A stretch of 64,000 bases of DNA. Source: Isochrysis galbana. Lineage: Eukaryota > Haptophyta > Isochrysidales > Isochrysidaceae. Shown here in pieces: positions 20,346 to 30,769 of the stretch (positions are counted from its first letter, which is position 1; each line of letters opens with the position of its first letter). The stretch covers positions 3,982,474 through 4,046,473 of the forward strand of contig CM030936.1 of assembly GCA_018136815.1 (NCBI GenBank), read 5' to 3'. A program made the translations under genes and the position numbers. The notes under the pieces were generated by a model. It made no database searches. It was given only the letters and a program-made list of their open reading frames with translations, and was not told the origin of the DNA.

Positions 20346-21966
20346 TCATTCATGAAAATATCGCAACGACAACCTTCTTTGCCGATGAGGCTGTCGTCAC
20401 AGGCGAGAAGACTGAGGTATTTTTCCCCCGCCACCTACATCTAGTACCGAAGCTAAGTAGCGCTTGTGCACTACGTAGTTGCCGCTAAGCATAAGCTTCA
20501 CCGTGCAATGAATGCAAAAGCGACCAGCTCATCGATCATGCATGATGTACAATTGTTGCGTGCCATGTAGCATGTAACAAGCCCTCCGCCTTTCTCCACT
20601 CCCGCGTGCGCGATCCTAGATGCCTCGTCATCAATGTCCTAGCTCAGCAAACCGTGCAAGCTGCACTTGACCGCGCGCGTGCCAACGTAGGCCCCAAGGC
20701 ATACTAGCATGTTGCGTTAGCGCTAGATGCTAAATGGAGATGGCCTTTGCGATTCATGATTCTGCTTTGATTCCGTTTCCTAGTCCTTCTCGTCATGTTT
20801 CACACGTCAACACCGTACGAATCTCACAAGTAATATCACCACTCCTGCGTGAATGAGATCACGAGGTTTTCCCAGTTCCCCGTGCATCTTGCAAGCCACC
20901 CACACGCTGTAGACGGTAGGGTAGCCCATGGCGACATGGTGCAAGCAATCTTCGCGGGCGTAACCCACAACTTCACGGTCACGTACGGGTCGCTTGTGGA
21001 TTCGGCTCCACGCAAGTCAAACTCGGTCCGGTCCTCCCTCAAGGAGGCGGTTACCTACATCGTCTTTCGAATGTTCGACCCGATCAAAGCCTGCAAACTA
21101 CAAAACTAAGACCCGCCATTTGGCATTTGGCGAGCGCACTAGAGCGAGAAGGCGTCCATGTTCTCAGGGGCAACCAACAGCGAGCAAAAATCACGCTGGA
21201 CGGAATTACAAAGGTCGAATCGGGCAAGCGCCCGATTTGACACTTCTATGTCTACACCGATACGTCCGCTCTGTTTGCAATTTGCAAAATGGTATGGGCA
21301 GAGCCAGTCGGTAGTCCTAAACTAGGAGCTAGAGGACCCGGAGTGGTTTCTCTATCTTGTCTTCAGCGGCGATTCACCTTGGGAGGTGCTACATAATGCG
21401 ATTGCATCGACAGTCAAGACCTGGGTGCGTTCACACTATATAGAACGTCCATTCACCGTAATCAATAAACGGAGCTCAGAGCACTCAAGTGTGCCGCGAA
21501 TCACCTTCAACCTTCAAACTTCAAAGGGTGCTTCAACCCGCCGTTAAGAGATAGGGGAGTGGGGGTCGACGTAGAGAAGATATAGCTAACTTGAAAGGGT
21601 ACCGGATATTAAATAAACTCAAAAATTGGACTTGGGGCATAATGGCGAAATATTTTGAAAGTGGACAGATGAGCTGATCCTGATCCCGCTTGACGCTTGA
21701 TGATTCGATACGATTGCAGCGACAACAACGGCAACTTAGTACGAGTGCCTCAGTAAGGATGTGAAGGTCAAAGTTGCATACGCACGTGTCCATGTGCTGC
21801 ATGTGTGTCCGCTCTGAACGCGTACGCAGGCTCCGGCTATTTGCGGCACTAGCCTTCGTGAGCATCACAACAATCAGACCCATCATCACGTTGTCCCCAA
21901 GGCTAAGGTGCAGGCAATCATAAACATTCAATCAAGGTCGGCGACAGTGATGGCGACGCACTAGAC
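20346..21966. other. Intergenic, no gene recognised
   Basis: AT-richer than the flanking genes. Several short frames exist on both strands (for example 20849-21109 and 21533-21931), none with family similarity or consistent coding character. No terminal repeats noticed. Confidence 0.5.
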
Positions 21967-22776
21967 TCACGAAACAAATGGGATATCCTCACACGAATCC
22001 AACATGCCATCATGGTCTGAAGCCTCGCATACAGCTGGCCTCGTTGTCATCAACAATTCCTCAAGGATCGACTTGGCGACCTGGCGAGCCGCGGCGGACA
22101 AGCCAGAAAAAATGCAGCAATTTCCGACCACCTTGGTGAGCCAGTACTTAGACTCCTCCTCGTTAATCGGCAGGCCGTACAATCCCTCACTGTACCAGAG
22201 CCCGAGGCAGAATGCCCCCGCTTCTGAGCCGCGTACCGCAGCAAGAGTCATGAGGTGGAGGCCATACACGGCATTCGGCTCCACTCCTTCACCAGAGAGG
22301 TAGCATTCGGCCGCGCATGCCATACCCCTCGGATTTCCTGCATCGCTTGCTCGCTTGCTCCAGCAAAAATATTGCTGTGACAGTCGCGGCAGTCCTTTGA
22401 TACCACTTTGATACCACATGGCCATCTGGAGCATCGCAGTCGTGTCGCCAGCCTTTGCCTTCGACCTCGTCACCTTCACCTCGTCCTCCTCGTCCAGCCG
22501 TGCCTTCCATCGGGCAACGACGTCTTGGCTAAGGACACCGCCGTATATCAGCTTTTCGATGGTCTGGCGAACCTGGATTGCAGGCTGAATCCGTGGACCC
22601 ATAGGCAGATTCGTGATGGGCGAGCGCAGTGTCGCATCTGCGCACTGTTCGATCCACTGCAGGATGGCGGCGTGTTCGTAGATGCGCCCGTCCTCGGCGA
22701 TGACGGGATCAAGTGGCAGGTCCTGCGTGATTGGGCACATGAGGATGCTCGCGATGTCGCCCACTGTGTCGACCAT
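21967..22776 (-). CDS. U-box E3 ligase-like protein with Sel1 repeats
   Basis: 269-aa single-exon protein. Residues ~9-75 form a U-box: ILMCPITQDLPLDPVIAEDG, YEHAAILQWIE and SPITNLPM, the zinc-free RING-like fold that recruits ubiquitin-conjugating enzymes. Residues ~100-235 contain Sel1-like repeats (AGDTTAMLQMAMWYQSG, AGNPRGMACAAECYLSGEGV, RGSEAGAFCLGLWYSEG), which serve protein-protein contacts. The pairing implies a cytosolic ubiquitin ligase with substrate binding by the Sel1 solenoid. Start chosen at MVDTVGD, just before the U-box. The substrate cannot be inferred. Confidence 0.85.
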   Translation of the reverse strand: MVDTVGDIASILMCPITQDLPLDPVIAEDGRIYEHAAILQWIEQCADATLRSPITNLPMGPRIQPAIQVRQTIEKLIYGGVLSQDVVARWKARLDEEDEVKVTRSKAKAGDTTAMLQMAMWYQSGIKGLPRLSQQYFCWSKRASDAGNPRGMACAAECYLSGEGVEPNAVYGLHLMTLAAVRGSEAGAFCLGLWYSEGLYGLPINEEESKYWLTKVVGNCCIFSGLSAAARQVAKSILEELLMTTRPAVCEASDHDGMLDSCEDIPFVS

Positions 22777-23869
22777 GCCTCTCTCGAGGGAGGGAGGGCT
22801 GCTGGCGAGCGAGCCCGGCAGCCTGAGACGGCCTGAAGGGCCTCACGACAGAATGATGCGTGACTCACCTATTAGGAGTACAGAAGACGAGAGACCTGTT
22901 CTTGGTCGGTCGGTCCAGTCAATCGTTTCACACGCGGTGACGAGCGAGGGACTAAGAGAGCAGGGTGAGGACACTGCACAGTGTCCTATTACTATTACTA
23001 CTCTAGTACTAGTAGTAGATCGTCGAATATGGGACGGACTCAAGTTGAGCCACCAAATGACCAAATGTCCACAGTCAGTTTTAGGGCGGTCAAACAGGGG
23101 CCTTTTAACTACTAGTAAGGGTTGGGCTGGATTTTTTGACCGTGGCGCGATTCCGAATAAAAAACCTCCGGGGGGGGCCACCTGCCACCTGCCACTACCA
23201 CTGCGCTTTCAGCTTTAACGAAAATCATCTCTAAGAAATGGTGCGATTCGCCCGCCCTCTCCCCCCCTCCGTCACGCGCGCTCACGCTCTACCCGTAAAG
23301 AATTTGCGGTCGCGCCCGCGGGGGGCAGTAGCTCAGCGAGCGCACGTAGACGCGGCAGGCGGGCGTGGTCCCACAGTGTGAGGTGTGAGAAAAAGTCCCG
23401 CTGGGGGACAATAAGAAAAAACTGGGCTCAAGCTGACAAGTCCCCGGCACCCGGGGAGACAGCCGCGAGAGGCGAGGCGGGAGAGGAGAATTCTCTCGGG
23501 GGAGGATTAGAGAGGGTACACGTGCGACAATAACGTGCAGAAAACAGAAAAAGGAAAACGGCGGAGATCAACCTCTCAACAAGTTGACTCAACATGTTGA
23601 GTCTCTCAACAAGTTGACTCAACAAGTTGACTCAACATGTTGAGCCTCTCAACAAGTTGACTCAACGACTCAACTGGCTCCCAAGGGGAATCTAAAGGTA
23701 GAGGTAGAGAAGATGGATGATGCATCAAGATGGATGCATCCATGATACATTTATATGTAGAAAATATGTAGAGATCTGTAGCAAGGCATCCAAATAGGTG
23801 CCCAAATATGCGGCAAATATGTTGATATGTTGATAAAAAAACTTGCAAACACAAAATACAAAATACCAA
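22777..23869. other. Intergenic with CAACAAGTTGA repeats
   Basis: No gene recognised. Positions 23570-23670 are an imperfect array built from CTCAACAAGTTGACTCAAC and its self-complementary core, capable of strong hairpins. GCCCAAATATG-type words occur at 23790-23830. Confidence 0.5.
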
Positions 23870-24139
23870 TCAATCAATCAATAACCTAGGAGAGGGTCTA
23901 GGGGCAGAGTGTGCAATCAATGCATGTGTAAAGCTCGCCGAAAAGGGTGCTGGCGCGCCGGCGCCAAGGGCGATGACGACGCCTGAGCCCAAGTGTGTGT
24001 ACACGATCTTGTCGCCCACCTTGAAGTCGTCGGCATAGTCATCGGCGTAGTCGTCGGCGTAGTCGTCGAGCTCTGAGGGCGCCGAGGACTCGCACTCGCA
24101 CTCGCACTCGTTGCTTGCGTCGAAGCGCGCGATGGGATC

Positions 24140-25094
24140 GTTGTCGTCAGGGTTCGTGTAGGAACGTTCCAACGGTGTTCCACTGTTCCACGTGGAACAC
24201 CACCCTAAAATGCTGTTCCAACGTTGGAACACCAGCCCTAAAAGGTGTTCCAACAAGGTGTTGGAACGCTGTGGAACAGTTGTGGGAACAGTGGATTTGC
24301 CGCTTGGAACAGTGCGACAGTGCACAGTGCATAGTGCCCGCGTGGCGTACAAACACCGGTTACACCGTTACACCGAGCGCGCTACGCGCGCTCGGTCAAG
24401 TGTTTAGGTAGAGACTAAAATAGTTGTGGGTACAGTGCCATATTATATACTTGCAAAGCACACATGCACACATCAGTGCTATATATACACACATACATAG
24501 CACATAGCTAGCACTAGTCACTAGTCATGACCCACCGGGGGGGGTTCGTTTGTTCGTTTCGCAAGCAGAGTAGGGGGCGGGGGGCGGGGGGCGGGGGGGC
24601 GGTGAGCGGGGGGCGGGGGGCCGCTTGTCCCCCGTTGGGTGGGCGGGCCATAACTACAATATTGCAAGTGCAAGCCTTGCATACGACATACGACGACGTT
24701 GTTGGTTTGTCATTTGTCATCTTTAAAAAGTCATTTACGAGCGAGGTGGTAAGGAGGGCGAGCTCAGCCGTGGCGTAGTTAGCAACAGTCCGGGCGTGGG
24801 CTGCGAGCAGCGGGGTTCGAGCCCGGGATGTACGTACATTTGTGCATCATGGTTCCCCTTTCTTTTGGTCCGACCTGTGGAACACTTATAGGCTTATAGG
24901 AACACCCTTGTGAGCTGTGGAACACTTATAGGAACACCCTTGTGAGCTGTGGAACACTTATAGGAACACCCTTGTGAGCTGTGGAACAGTGAGGTGCGGA
25001 ACACCACTTTCCCAATGTGGAACACCAGTGGCTACCTTGCCCAAGTGTGCTTCCAATTGTGGAATAACGTTCCTACACAAACCCTGGTTGTCGT
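24140..25094. mobile_element. Non-autonomous hAT element with 8-bp TSD
   Basis: Element 24148-25086 (939 bp) is flanked by the perfect 8-bp duplication GTTGTCGT (24140-24147 and 25087-25094). Terminal inverted repeats read CAGGGTTYGTGTAGGAACG at both ends, beginning CAGGG as is usual for hAT elements. It carries no transposase, only subterminal GTGGAACAC-type repeats and a 32-bp tandem array. A tRNA-like box B (GGTTCGAGCCC) near 24815 lies inside. Confidence 0.9.
24875..24978 (+). repeat. 32-bp tandem repeat inside the hAT element
   Basis: Three units of CTGTGGAACACTTATAGG plus AACACCCTTGTGAG. The first has an extra 8 bp (GCTTATAG). Unit starts at 24875, 24915 and 24947. The GTGGAACA core is also scattered through the left end of the element, so these may be subterminal transposase-binding repeats. 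Confidence 0.8.
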
Positions 25095-25511
25095 TGCGCT
25101 CGGTGCACTCGCCGTTCATGGCCATGTGGTTCGTGAGTAGGAGTAGAGAAAAAGGGGGAGGGCGAAGAGTGAGCAGGGAGAGAGCGGAGAGCGAGCACAA
25201 CACCGGGTTGCTGATCGCTTGATGCTTGATCGTCGGGATTATTCTCACTTTAAAAGCGTTCTTTTATACATCACCAGTTGTCGGCTTGCTTTGCACTACG
25301 CTGCGCGCCTCGTGCCTCCGCCGCGTCTCGCGCCAAGAGATGCCTCGCGCCAAAATCACTTGCGTGGCAGAGTACAGTATGAATATAAATAGCCAAATAC
25401 CATGAAATATGTGCCCAAATATGTAGAGTAGTACAGAGTACAGATGGAGCCGTACAGGTACAATACCGGTGAGGGGTGAAGGTGCCACAGGGAAGAGGGG
25501 CAGAGGGGGCG

Positions 25512-26273
25512 ATGCTGCGCTTTCGTCTCGCTTGCGCGCCACTGCGGCTGGCGGGCCGCCGAGCGGTGCCGCTAAGCAGCAGCGCGGGCGGATTGAGGCG
25601 GAGAGGTGGGATGAGCCCTGACGAGAAGCGCCAGCTGCGCACTGACCACCTCGACCAGGCCCTCCGCCTCGTTCGGGCTTGTGCCACACGAGGCTTTGAT
25701 GAGGGCGTCTCTGTGGATGTGCTGCTCAACGTCGATGCTAAACGGACAGAGGAGCGCGTGCGCGGGCGTGTTCTGCTGCCGCACGGGCAGGGCAAGACGG
25801 TCCGAGTCGCCGTATTTGCTCGCGGTGAGAAGGCTGATCAAGCTCGAGAGGCTGGTGCTGACGTGGTTGGCGCAGAGGACCTTGTCGAGGAGGTGCTCAA
25901 GGGTCGTCTGGATTTCGAGCGTGTGCTGGCCACGCCCGACACCCTCCCGGCGCTGGCGAAGGCAGCACGTGTTCTTGGCCCTAAGGGCTTGATGCCCAAT
26001 CCGAAGCGCGGCACTGTGGTTACAGACATCGCTGAAGCTATTCAGCGTTCGAAAGCAGGAGAGGTGGAGTTTAGGGCCCAGTTGGCTGGGCTAGTGATGG
26101 TGGGTGTGGGCAAGGTGAGCTTCGGCACCAAGAAGTTGACGGATAATCTTCTCGCCGCGCTGGACGCGGTACTCTCTGCGAGGCCTGATCGCTTCCGAGG
26201 GAAGCCGCCGAAGCGCATAACGATATCCTCTGCGATGGGGCCCGGGGTCGACCTCGACCACACCCTGTGGTGA
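25512..26273 (+). CDS. Organellar (probably mitochondrial) 50S ribosomal protein uL1
   Basis: 253-aa protein started at 25512 because it opens with an Arg-rich, acid-free leader (MLRFRLACAPLRLAGRRAV), typical of mitochondrial import; an in-frame Met 12 codons upstream is possible. The mature part follows bacterial L1: KRTEERVRGRVLLPHGQGK, VAVFARGEKADQAREAGAD, and the signature LGPKGLMPNPKRGTV, then FGTKKLTDNLLA and a C-terminal ISSAMGPGV. uL1 binds 23S-type rRNA at the L1 stalk and assists tRNA release from the E site. Single exon. Mitochondrial rather than plastid location is inferred from the simple leader. Confidence 0.9.
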   Translation: MLRFRLACAPLRLAGRRAVPLSSSAGGLRRRGGMSPDEKRQLRTDHLDQALRLVRACATRGFDEGVSVDVLLNVDAKRTEERVRGRVLLPHGQGKTVRVAVFARGEKADQAREAGADVVGAEDLVEEVLKGRLDFERVLATPDTLPALAKAARVLGPKGLMPNPKRGTVVTDIAEAIQRSKAGEVEFRAQLAGLVMVGVGKVSFGTKKLTDNLLAALDAVLSARPDRFRGKPPKRITISSAMGPGVDLDHTLW

Positions 26274-26500
26274 GACGGGACCCTCTCCGTCGAGCATGCG
26301 GAAGCTATCCGGCCTCCTCATCTTGCTGATTGCGTTTCGGACCGCAGCTGTTTGTTGAAGGGTTGTGGTTGAGCAAGCAGATGAGTTAGTCGGCACACTG
26401 CCGCGTTTTGCAATGTGCACATACACAACTTGCGCCGAGAAAGCCTTTTGGATATCTGCTACGAGAGGGCAGAGTAGGTGTTGGTGCGGCGTATCCGCCA

Positions 26501-26503
<3 letters not shown>

Positions 26504-26562
<59 letters not shown>
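26504..26562 (+). repeat. (CT)n microsatellite
   Basis: Uninterrupted CT array of ~29 units in the 3' flank of the uL1 gene. Confidence 0.95.
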
Positions 26563-26566
<4 letters not shown>

Positions 26567-27424
26567 ACTTGCTGGAGGGTATCAACAGCTGTGTGTGCTT
26601 AGCACCGAGATTATCGCTAGACGCCGATTCCTGTGGTTTCACATGACAACGATCCTGTTAATGAGCAAACAGCGGCGATGAGGCGCAGCTTTTGCCTTTG
26701 TTTGTGCGTCGTGCAAGAGAGCGTAATCGCGGGCAAGCAACAGCCCTAGCCATCGAACCCTAAACCCTGCCAACATCGCGATCCCTGTTGACCGACACAT
26801 GCTGAGCAGCGGATCGAGCTCACCCAGCTCGCCTCGTTGGCATGTTGCATGCTCACTCACCTACGGCACGCGCCACCTAGCACCTAGGCCACCTACCGCC
26901 TACCCTCTCGCACCGTACGTACCCCTGTGGATTCAAGGCGTGCACCCCCCCGGGTGGAGGGTGTGGTACCGGATGAAGTCAAGCCGGCGCCTCATCACAA
27001 GCTAAAACCCTCGTCGGACGAACCTTTATAAGTGGGGGTCAATGGGGGCCTCGCGCCCCCCTCTCTCCATCGCGGACACCCCCCGGGGTGGGCCCGTACA
27101 ATCAATCCCAGCCCCTCGGATAAAGGTGCCCAGCTTTATAGGACGAGTCCTACAATGTAGGACGACGTTGTGAACTATGAAGACACGGTTCAATCTAGGA
27201 ATGGGGAGCTAGGATTTGGTTTCCGTGTTCATCTCATTGCCCTCATTGAGTCCTCCTAGAGGCTCAAGACACCATTCTCAAAGCATAATGAGTTATTTGC
27301 CGCTCGCGGAAGCCTTCCCAGCAAAAAACGGCGTTGTCCTACGAATTGCCGCAAACACCTGAGGACACGATTTGAGGCTCATGATCATGATGAGCTCCCT
27401 AGAACTTGCTCCCACGAGATGAAA
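26563..27424. other. Intergenic, no gene recognised
   Basis: Contains short C-rich patches (near 26945 and 27080) and the word AAAACCCTCGTCGGACG at 27005, which recurs at 29424. No coding evidence. Confidence 0.45.
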
Positions 27425-28323
27425 TGCTCTTTGGCCTTTGAAATAATCAATGTTATATCCTAGCCAACCCCACTAGCTAATTGGACACAACTTTTCCGTC
27501 CCGGAATCCCGCCATGCCTGACGAGCCAGGTGTCCGAGTGATACCGGGGGGTGGGGGCACTGCCCCCTCCCCTCGATATTTGTCCTCCCCCCAGTGCACG
27601 CACCGACCCCGCGCACCCCAGCGCGTCCTCTCCTCGAGTCCACGCTGGGGGAAAACCCCTTTCGGGTAAAAGCAACGCGGGGGGGGGGGGGCATTCGTGA
27701 GATAGGGGCCCAGAAGCGCTAATCTCCCTCGCTAGTGCGAGTGGCCGCGGCGAGCCGCGGCCCTTCCCTCCTGGCTCTGGCGCCCCCGTCTTCTCTTACC
27801 CAAACGGGGCGAGAAGACACGTCACTGCCGGAGGGGAGAGCTGCCGCTCCCCCCTCCCCTCCCTCTTCCCTTTTCCTCCTCTCTTCCCTGCGGCGGGGGC
27901 CCATGGCGCGCGCCTGCGGCCCCTCGCTCAGGTCCCCAGATGGCCTGCAGGGCCTGGGAGCACAGCTCAGGGGGCAGGTGAGGCTGGGGCATGGCCCTGG
28001 CCCCTCCTGCCTCTCCCTCGCTGGCGCTCCGAGCCCCTGCGGGTCGACTGGAGCTGGCTGGGGGGTCCTGAACAGGGGGGCCCAGGGGGAGGAGGGGCTG
28101 GTCAGAGGAATGGGCAGGCCACGACGGGCCAGGGCGGGCGAGTCAGGCGGGCCTGTGAGGAGAGGAATATGTCAGCAGGGCTGTGTGCTCCTGGCAAGCC
28201 ATCAGGCGTGCCAGGAGAGTGGGTGGATCCTCCCCCATGGCAGGGGAGGAGTGGAGAGAGAGGGGGGCTCGTGCCCCCCCATGGGCGAACTAAGTATAAA
28301 CTTAGTTGCTCTTTGGCCTTTGA
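27425..28323 (-). mobile_element. 0.87-kb non-autonomous retroelement, copy 2 with 17-bp TSD
   Basis: Element 27442-28306, minus orientation, flanked by the perfect 17-bp repeat TGCTCTTTGGCCTTTGA (27425-27441 and 28307-28323). Same 5' palindrome and AT-rich 3' end as copy 1 at 17897, with only scattered differences over ~865 bp (one is a 9-bp length change in CTGGCACCTGGCA). The high similarity indicates recent retrotransposition. Confidence 0.88.
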
Positions 28324-28496
28324 CATGGGTTCTTTTCGACCTTCAGTGGAGACCAAGCTTGGTTTTGAAGCCCAATGAGAGTTTTGGCTGCTTTTCCCTC
28401 TTGCGGGGCAAAAACAAAACTCTCGACGCACCCGGTGGCCTCCGATGGCCGAAGTACTCAGTTCACGCTGGAAGAGGGTGCAACTCGAGGTTCCCT

Positions 28497-28563
28497 TTTT
28501 TTGTCACGCCCCTCCCGGCTTTTTAGGTATATAATTTTTTTTGTCACGCCCCTCCCGGCTTTT
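28497..28563 (+). repeat. Short direct duplication at R1 5' junction
   Basis: TTTTTTGTCACGCCCCTCCC plus GGCTTTT occurs twice, at about 28497 and 28538, directly before the R1 copy starts. It may mark a target duplication or slippage at the insertion point. Confidence 0.5.
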
Positions 28564-29130
28564 GGCGCTATTTTACTTCGGTCTTCATCAACTCACTTAA
28601 GGGTTTTCGAAAGATTTCCTCCTGATTCCTGTGCGTAACTGTCGCCCCCGTCGGATCGTCCGTCGCCCCGTCGCTCTCTTTTCGGCATTCTCTTCCTTGT
28701 TCGGTCTGTCAGCAGGTTCCTGTGCGTTCCGTGATAAGGATACGTTAGTGTGGAGAGTGTTGACGTGAGTGTGGTGTCAGCTCGTCGGTCCATCGGCCCC
28801 GGACCGTCTGTCGTCTGTCGTTGCCTTCGTTCGTCGCTCTCGTTCTCGTTCTCGTTCCCGTTCTCGTCCCTCGTTCTCAACACTACCTCAATACTCAATA
28901 CCAAGCCTCTCCACTCCCTGAGCCCCAGCCTATCCGTCCCGATCCGCCCAGCCATGTCCGCTCCGTCGTCGCCCTCGCCCTCGCCCAAGCCCGTCCTCCC
29001 GCCTTTCTCTGCTGAGGAGGTGGTCCAGCCCGTCATCCCATCACTCCCGGCCACCTTCGCCGCGCCTTCCGCCGATCGTTTCCCTTCCGTCTCGTCGCAT
29101 ATCGAGCCAGTGGTCATGCTCGATTTGTCA
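28564..29130 (+). repeat. R1 leader repeat
   Basis: Begins at GGCGCTATTTTACTTCGG and runs to the common end (here GATTTGTCA). Its last part (CATATCGAGCCAGTGGTCATGC) follows the 7.1-kb copy rather than the 11.4-kb copy, so at least two R1 subfamilies are present. Confidence 0.75.
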
Positions 29131-30769
29131 GTGCTTTTTCCCGGAGAGTCGCCCGACGTAGGTCGGTGCCCGCCTCAATGGGTTTTCTCCCTCATTGTCA
29201 TTGTAGCTTGTGGGGAGTTATAAATAATGGGAGCCGGGGGTTTGCGCGAGGGGGGAGATTCGTAGGGGTGCATATGCGTATGTGTCTAGTGACAACACAC
29301 GTCATGGCGTACGGGCAAGTGCGCTTAGGGGTGTCGTGATAGTACCGGGCTAGTGGGAGTAGTGGTACTAACGCTCAGTTGTCAATTGTTTTATTATTAC
29401 TACTAGTATTATTAGTATTATTAAAACCCTCGTCGGACGCTAGCCGCTAGCCTTGCCTAGCCTCTTGCGAGGCGTGACGCGGAAGCTGGTTACGGTGGCT
29501 TTACCCCCCTCTCGCGCGCCCCGGGTCGAACCAGCGCACGCGACCGCCCGCCCACCTAGTGACTCCGCCCGCAGGAGCCTGGGGGGGCAAAAGGGGTTGT
29601 CGGTAGGTAAGGGCGAGTGTAATAGCGTGGAGCTCCACGTGCACTCAGCCTCATGCCGTGCAAGTAGCACGTAGCGGCGATTTTGTAAAGAAATTTCGTT
29701 TGTCTTGGGCGCACGTTAAGATGCAGCGTTTTTGCGCAAGCACGTTAAAGTGCCAACCAGGAGAACACAGGCGGGCGGGCACGAGTCAAAGCGAGAGCGA
29801 GGCCGAGAAACAAGGCCATACGTTCCATCAATGCAATCATCAAAAGTCAAACAAAGCACAACAAGCAACGACCGAAGAGGCTTGCAACTCGCACGAACAC
29901 CAAATCACTCGTTGTCTCGCGAACGTATGACACGTCCGGCAGATAAATACAAACAGTGCGTTGGCTGCTGTGGACCCTCAATACAAGTGGTCGTGGAGAC
30001 ACACCAAGCACACAAGACGCGACCGCCATGAGGTTAGCGACGCTCTAGTCCCGAGGCGAGGGTTTTGTTGCGCACACGACGCATCGCCCTTGCACACGAG
30101 TGTGGTGGTCGGAGGGGGGCACGGCTCGAGCGTGATGCCGTGCGGAGAGTTACGGCGAGGGTCACGGGGGGATGCCGCTAGCAAAACCGTCAAGTAATTC
30201 CACATCTACAAGCTGGCAAGTAGAGCTCGAGTGCCGGCACATTTGCACACTGTTGTGATGAGGCAGCTCCGCGGCGCTCTCATGGCAAGGGCATGAGGCA
30301 TGCGCTGCTCAAGGGCAACAGATTGCCCATGGGAGCAGGCTGTCACCTACACGAAGCGGGCCGCCGCAAGCAGAGGGGCCGCGAAAACGCTTAGCAAAGC
30401 CTCACGCCGCTTGACAATTCGGAGCCCTTGAAGTGCGCCACTCGAGAGATTATCAGCACGAGCCTCGAATCGTGTTTAGAACGTGGCGGTGGCTGAGCTC
30501 GCGAGGGTGAAGGGTGAGCGGAGACTTCCGAAGAAGTAGTCGCCAAGGCGCGCAATCGCGGTGCCCTAGCTGTGACAGAAAAAGGGGTTCGAGGCCAGTG
30601 ACAGGTTGGGAGACGATGGCCCGTCAAGACACCCGCACGGTTTGCAAGTTGAGCGCACCCACCGGAACGCAAGGCAGCACGGGGCTAGGTGCCACGAGGG
30701 CGAGGGCACGGTACGACTGAAAAACACGATGTACTCTTGCTGCTGCGTGGGGACGGGTCCGCCGAGATT
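29131..30769. other. Intergenic, no gene recognised
   Basis: Short frames only. A tRNA-like GGTTCGACCCGG box lies on the minus strand near 29525, but no cloverleaf could be drawn. The region ends at the AMPK beta stop codon. Confidence 0.45.

Larger units (their letters stand above)
23870..25125 (-). pseudogene. Small acidic FKVG-motif ORF split by a hAT insertion
   Basis: Minus-strand coding runs 25125-25087 (MAMNGECTERNDN), is interrupted by a 939-bp hAT-type element with its TSD, and resumes in frame at 24139 (DPIARFDAS) down to the stop at 23870. Without the element and one TSD copy the frame is open for 102 codons. It includes an acidic Cys/Glu stretch, three DYAD repeats and FKVGDKIVYTHLGSGVVIALG. 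The last motif is shared with the fragment at 18830. The frame continuity supports a real pre-insertion gene, though the segment upstream of 25125 was not identified. Function unknown; the motif vaguely resembles KOW/Tudor-like beta barrels. Confidence 0.55.

Noticed and set aside
23325..23390. GGGGGCAGTAGCTCAGCGAG resembling a tRNA 5' end
   Set aside because: No B-box or closing acceptor strand downstream.
23573..23670. Repeated CAACAAGTTGACT units considered as a CRISPR-like array
   Set aside because: No regular spacers, units overlap and are self-complementary, and the genome is eukaryotic.
24772..24840. tRNA-like sequence with A-box (TGGCGTAGTT) and B-box (GGTTCGAGCCC)
   Set aside because: The acceptor, D and T stems do not pair well (the T stem has a G-G mismatch). 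It lies inside a hAT MITE, so at most it is a tRNA-derived relic.
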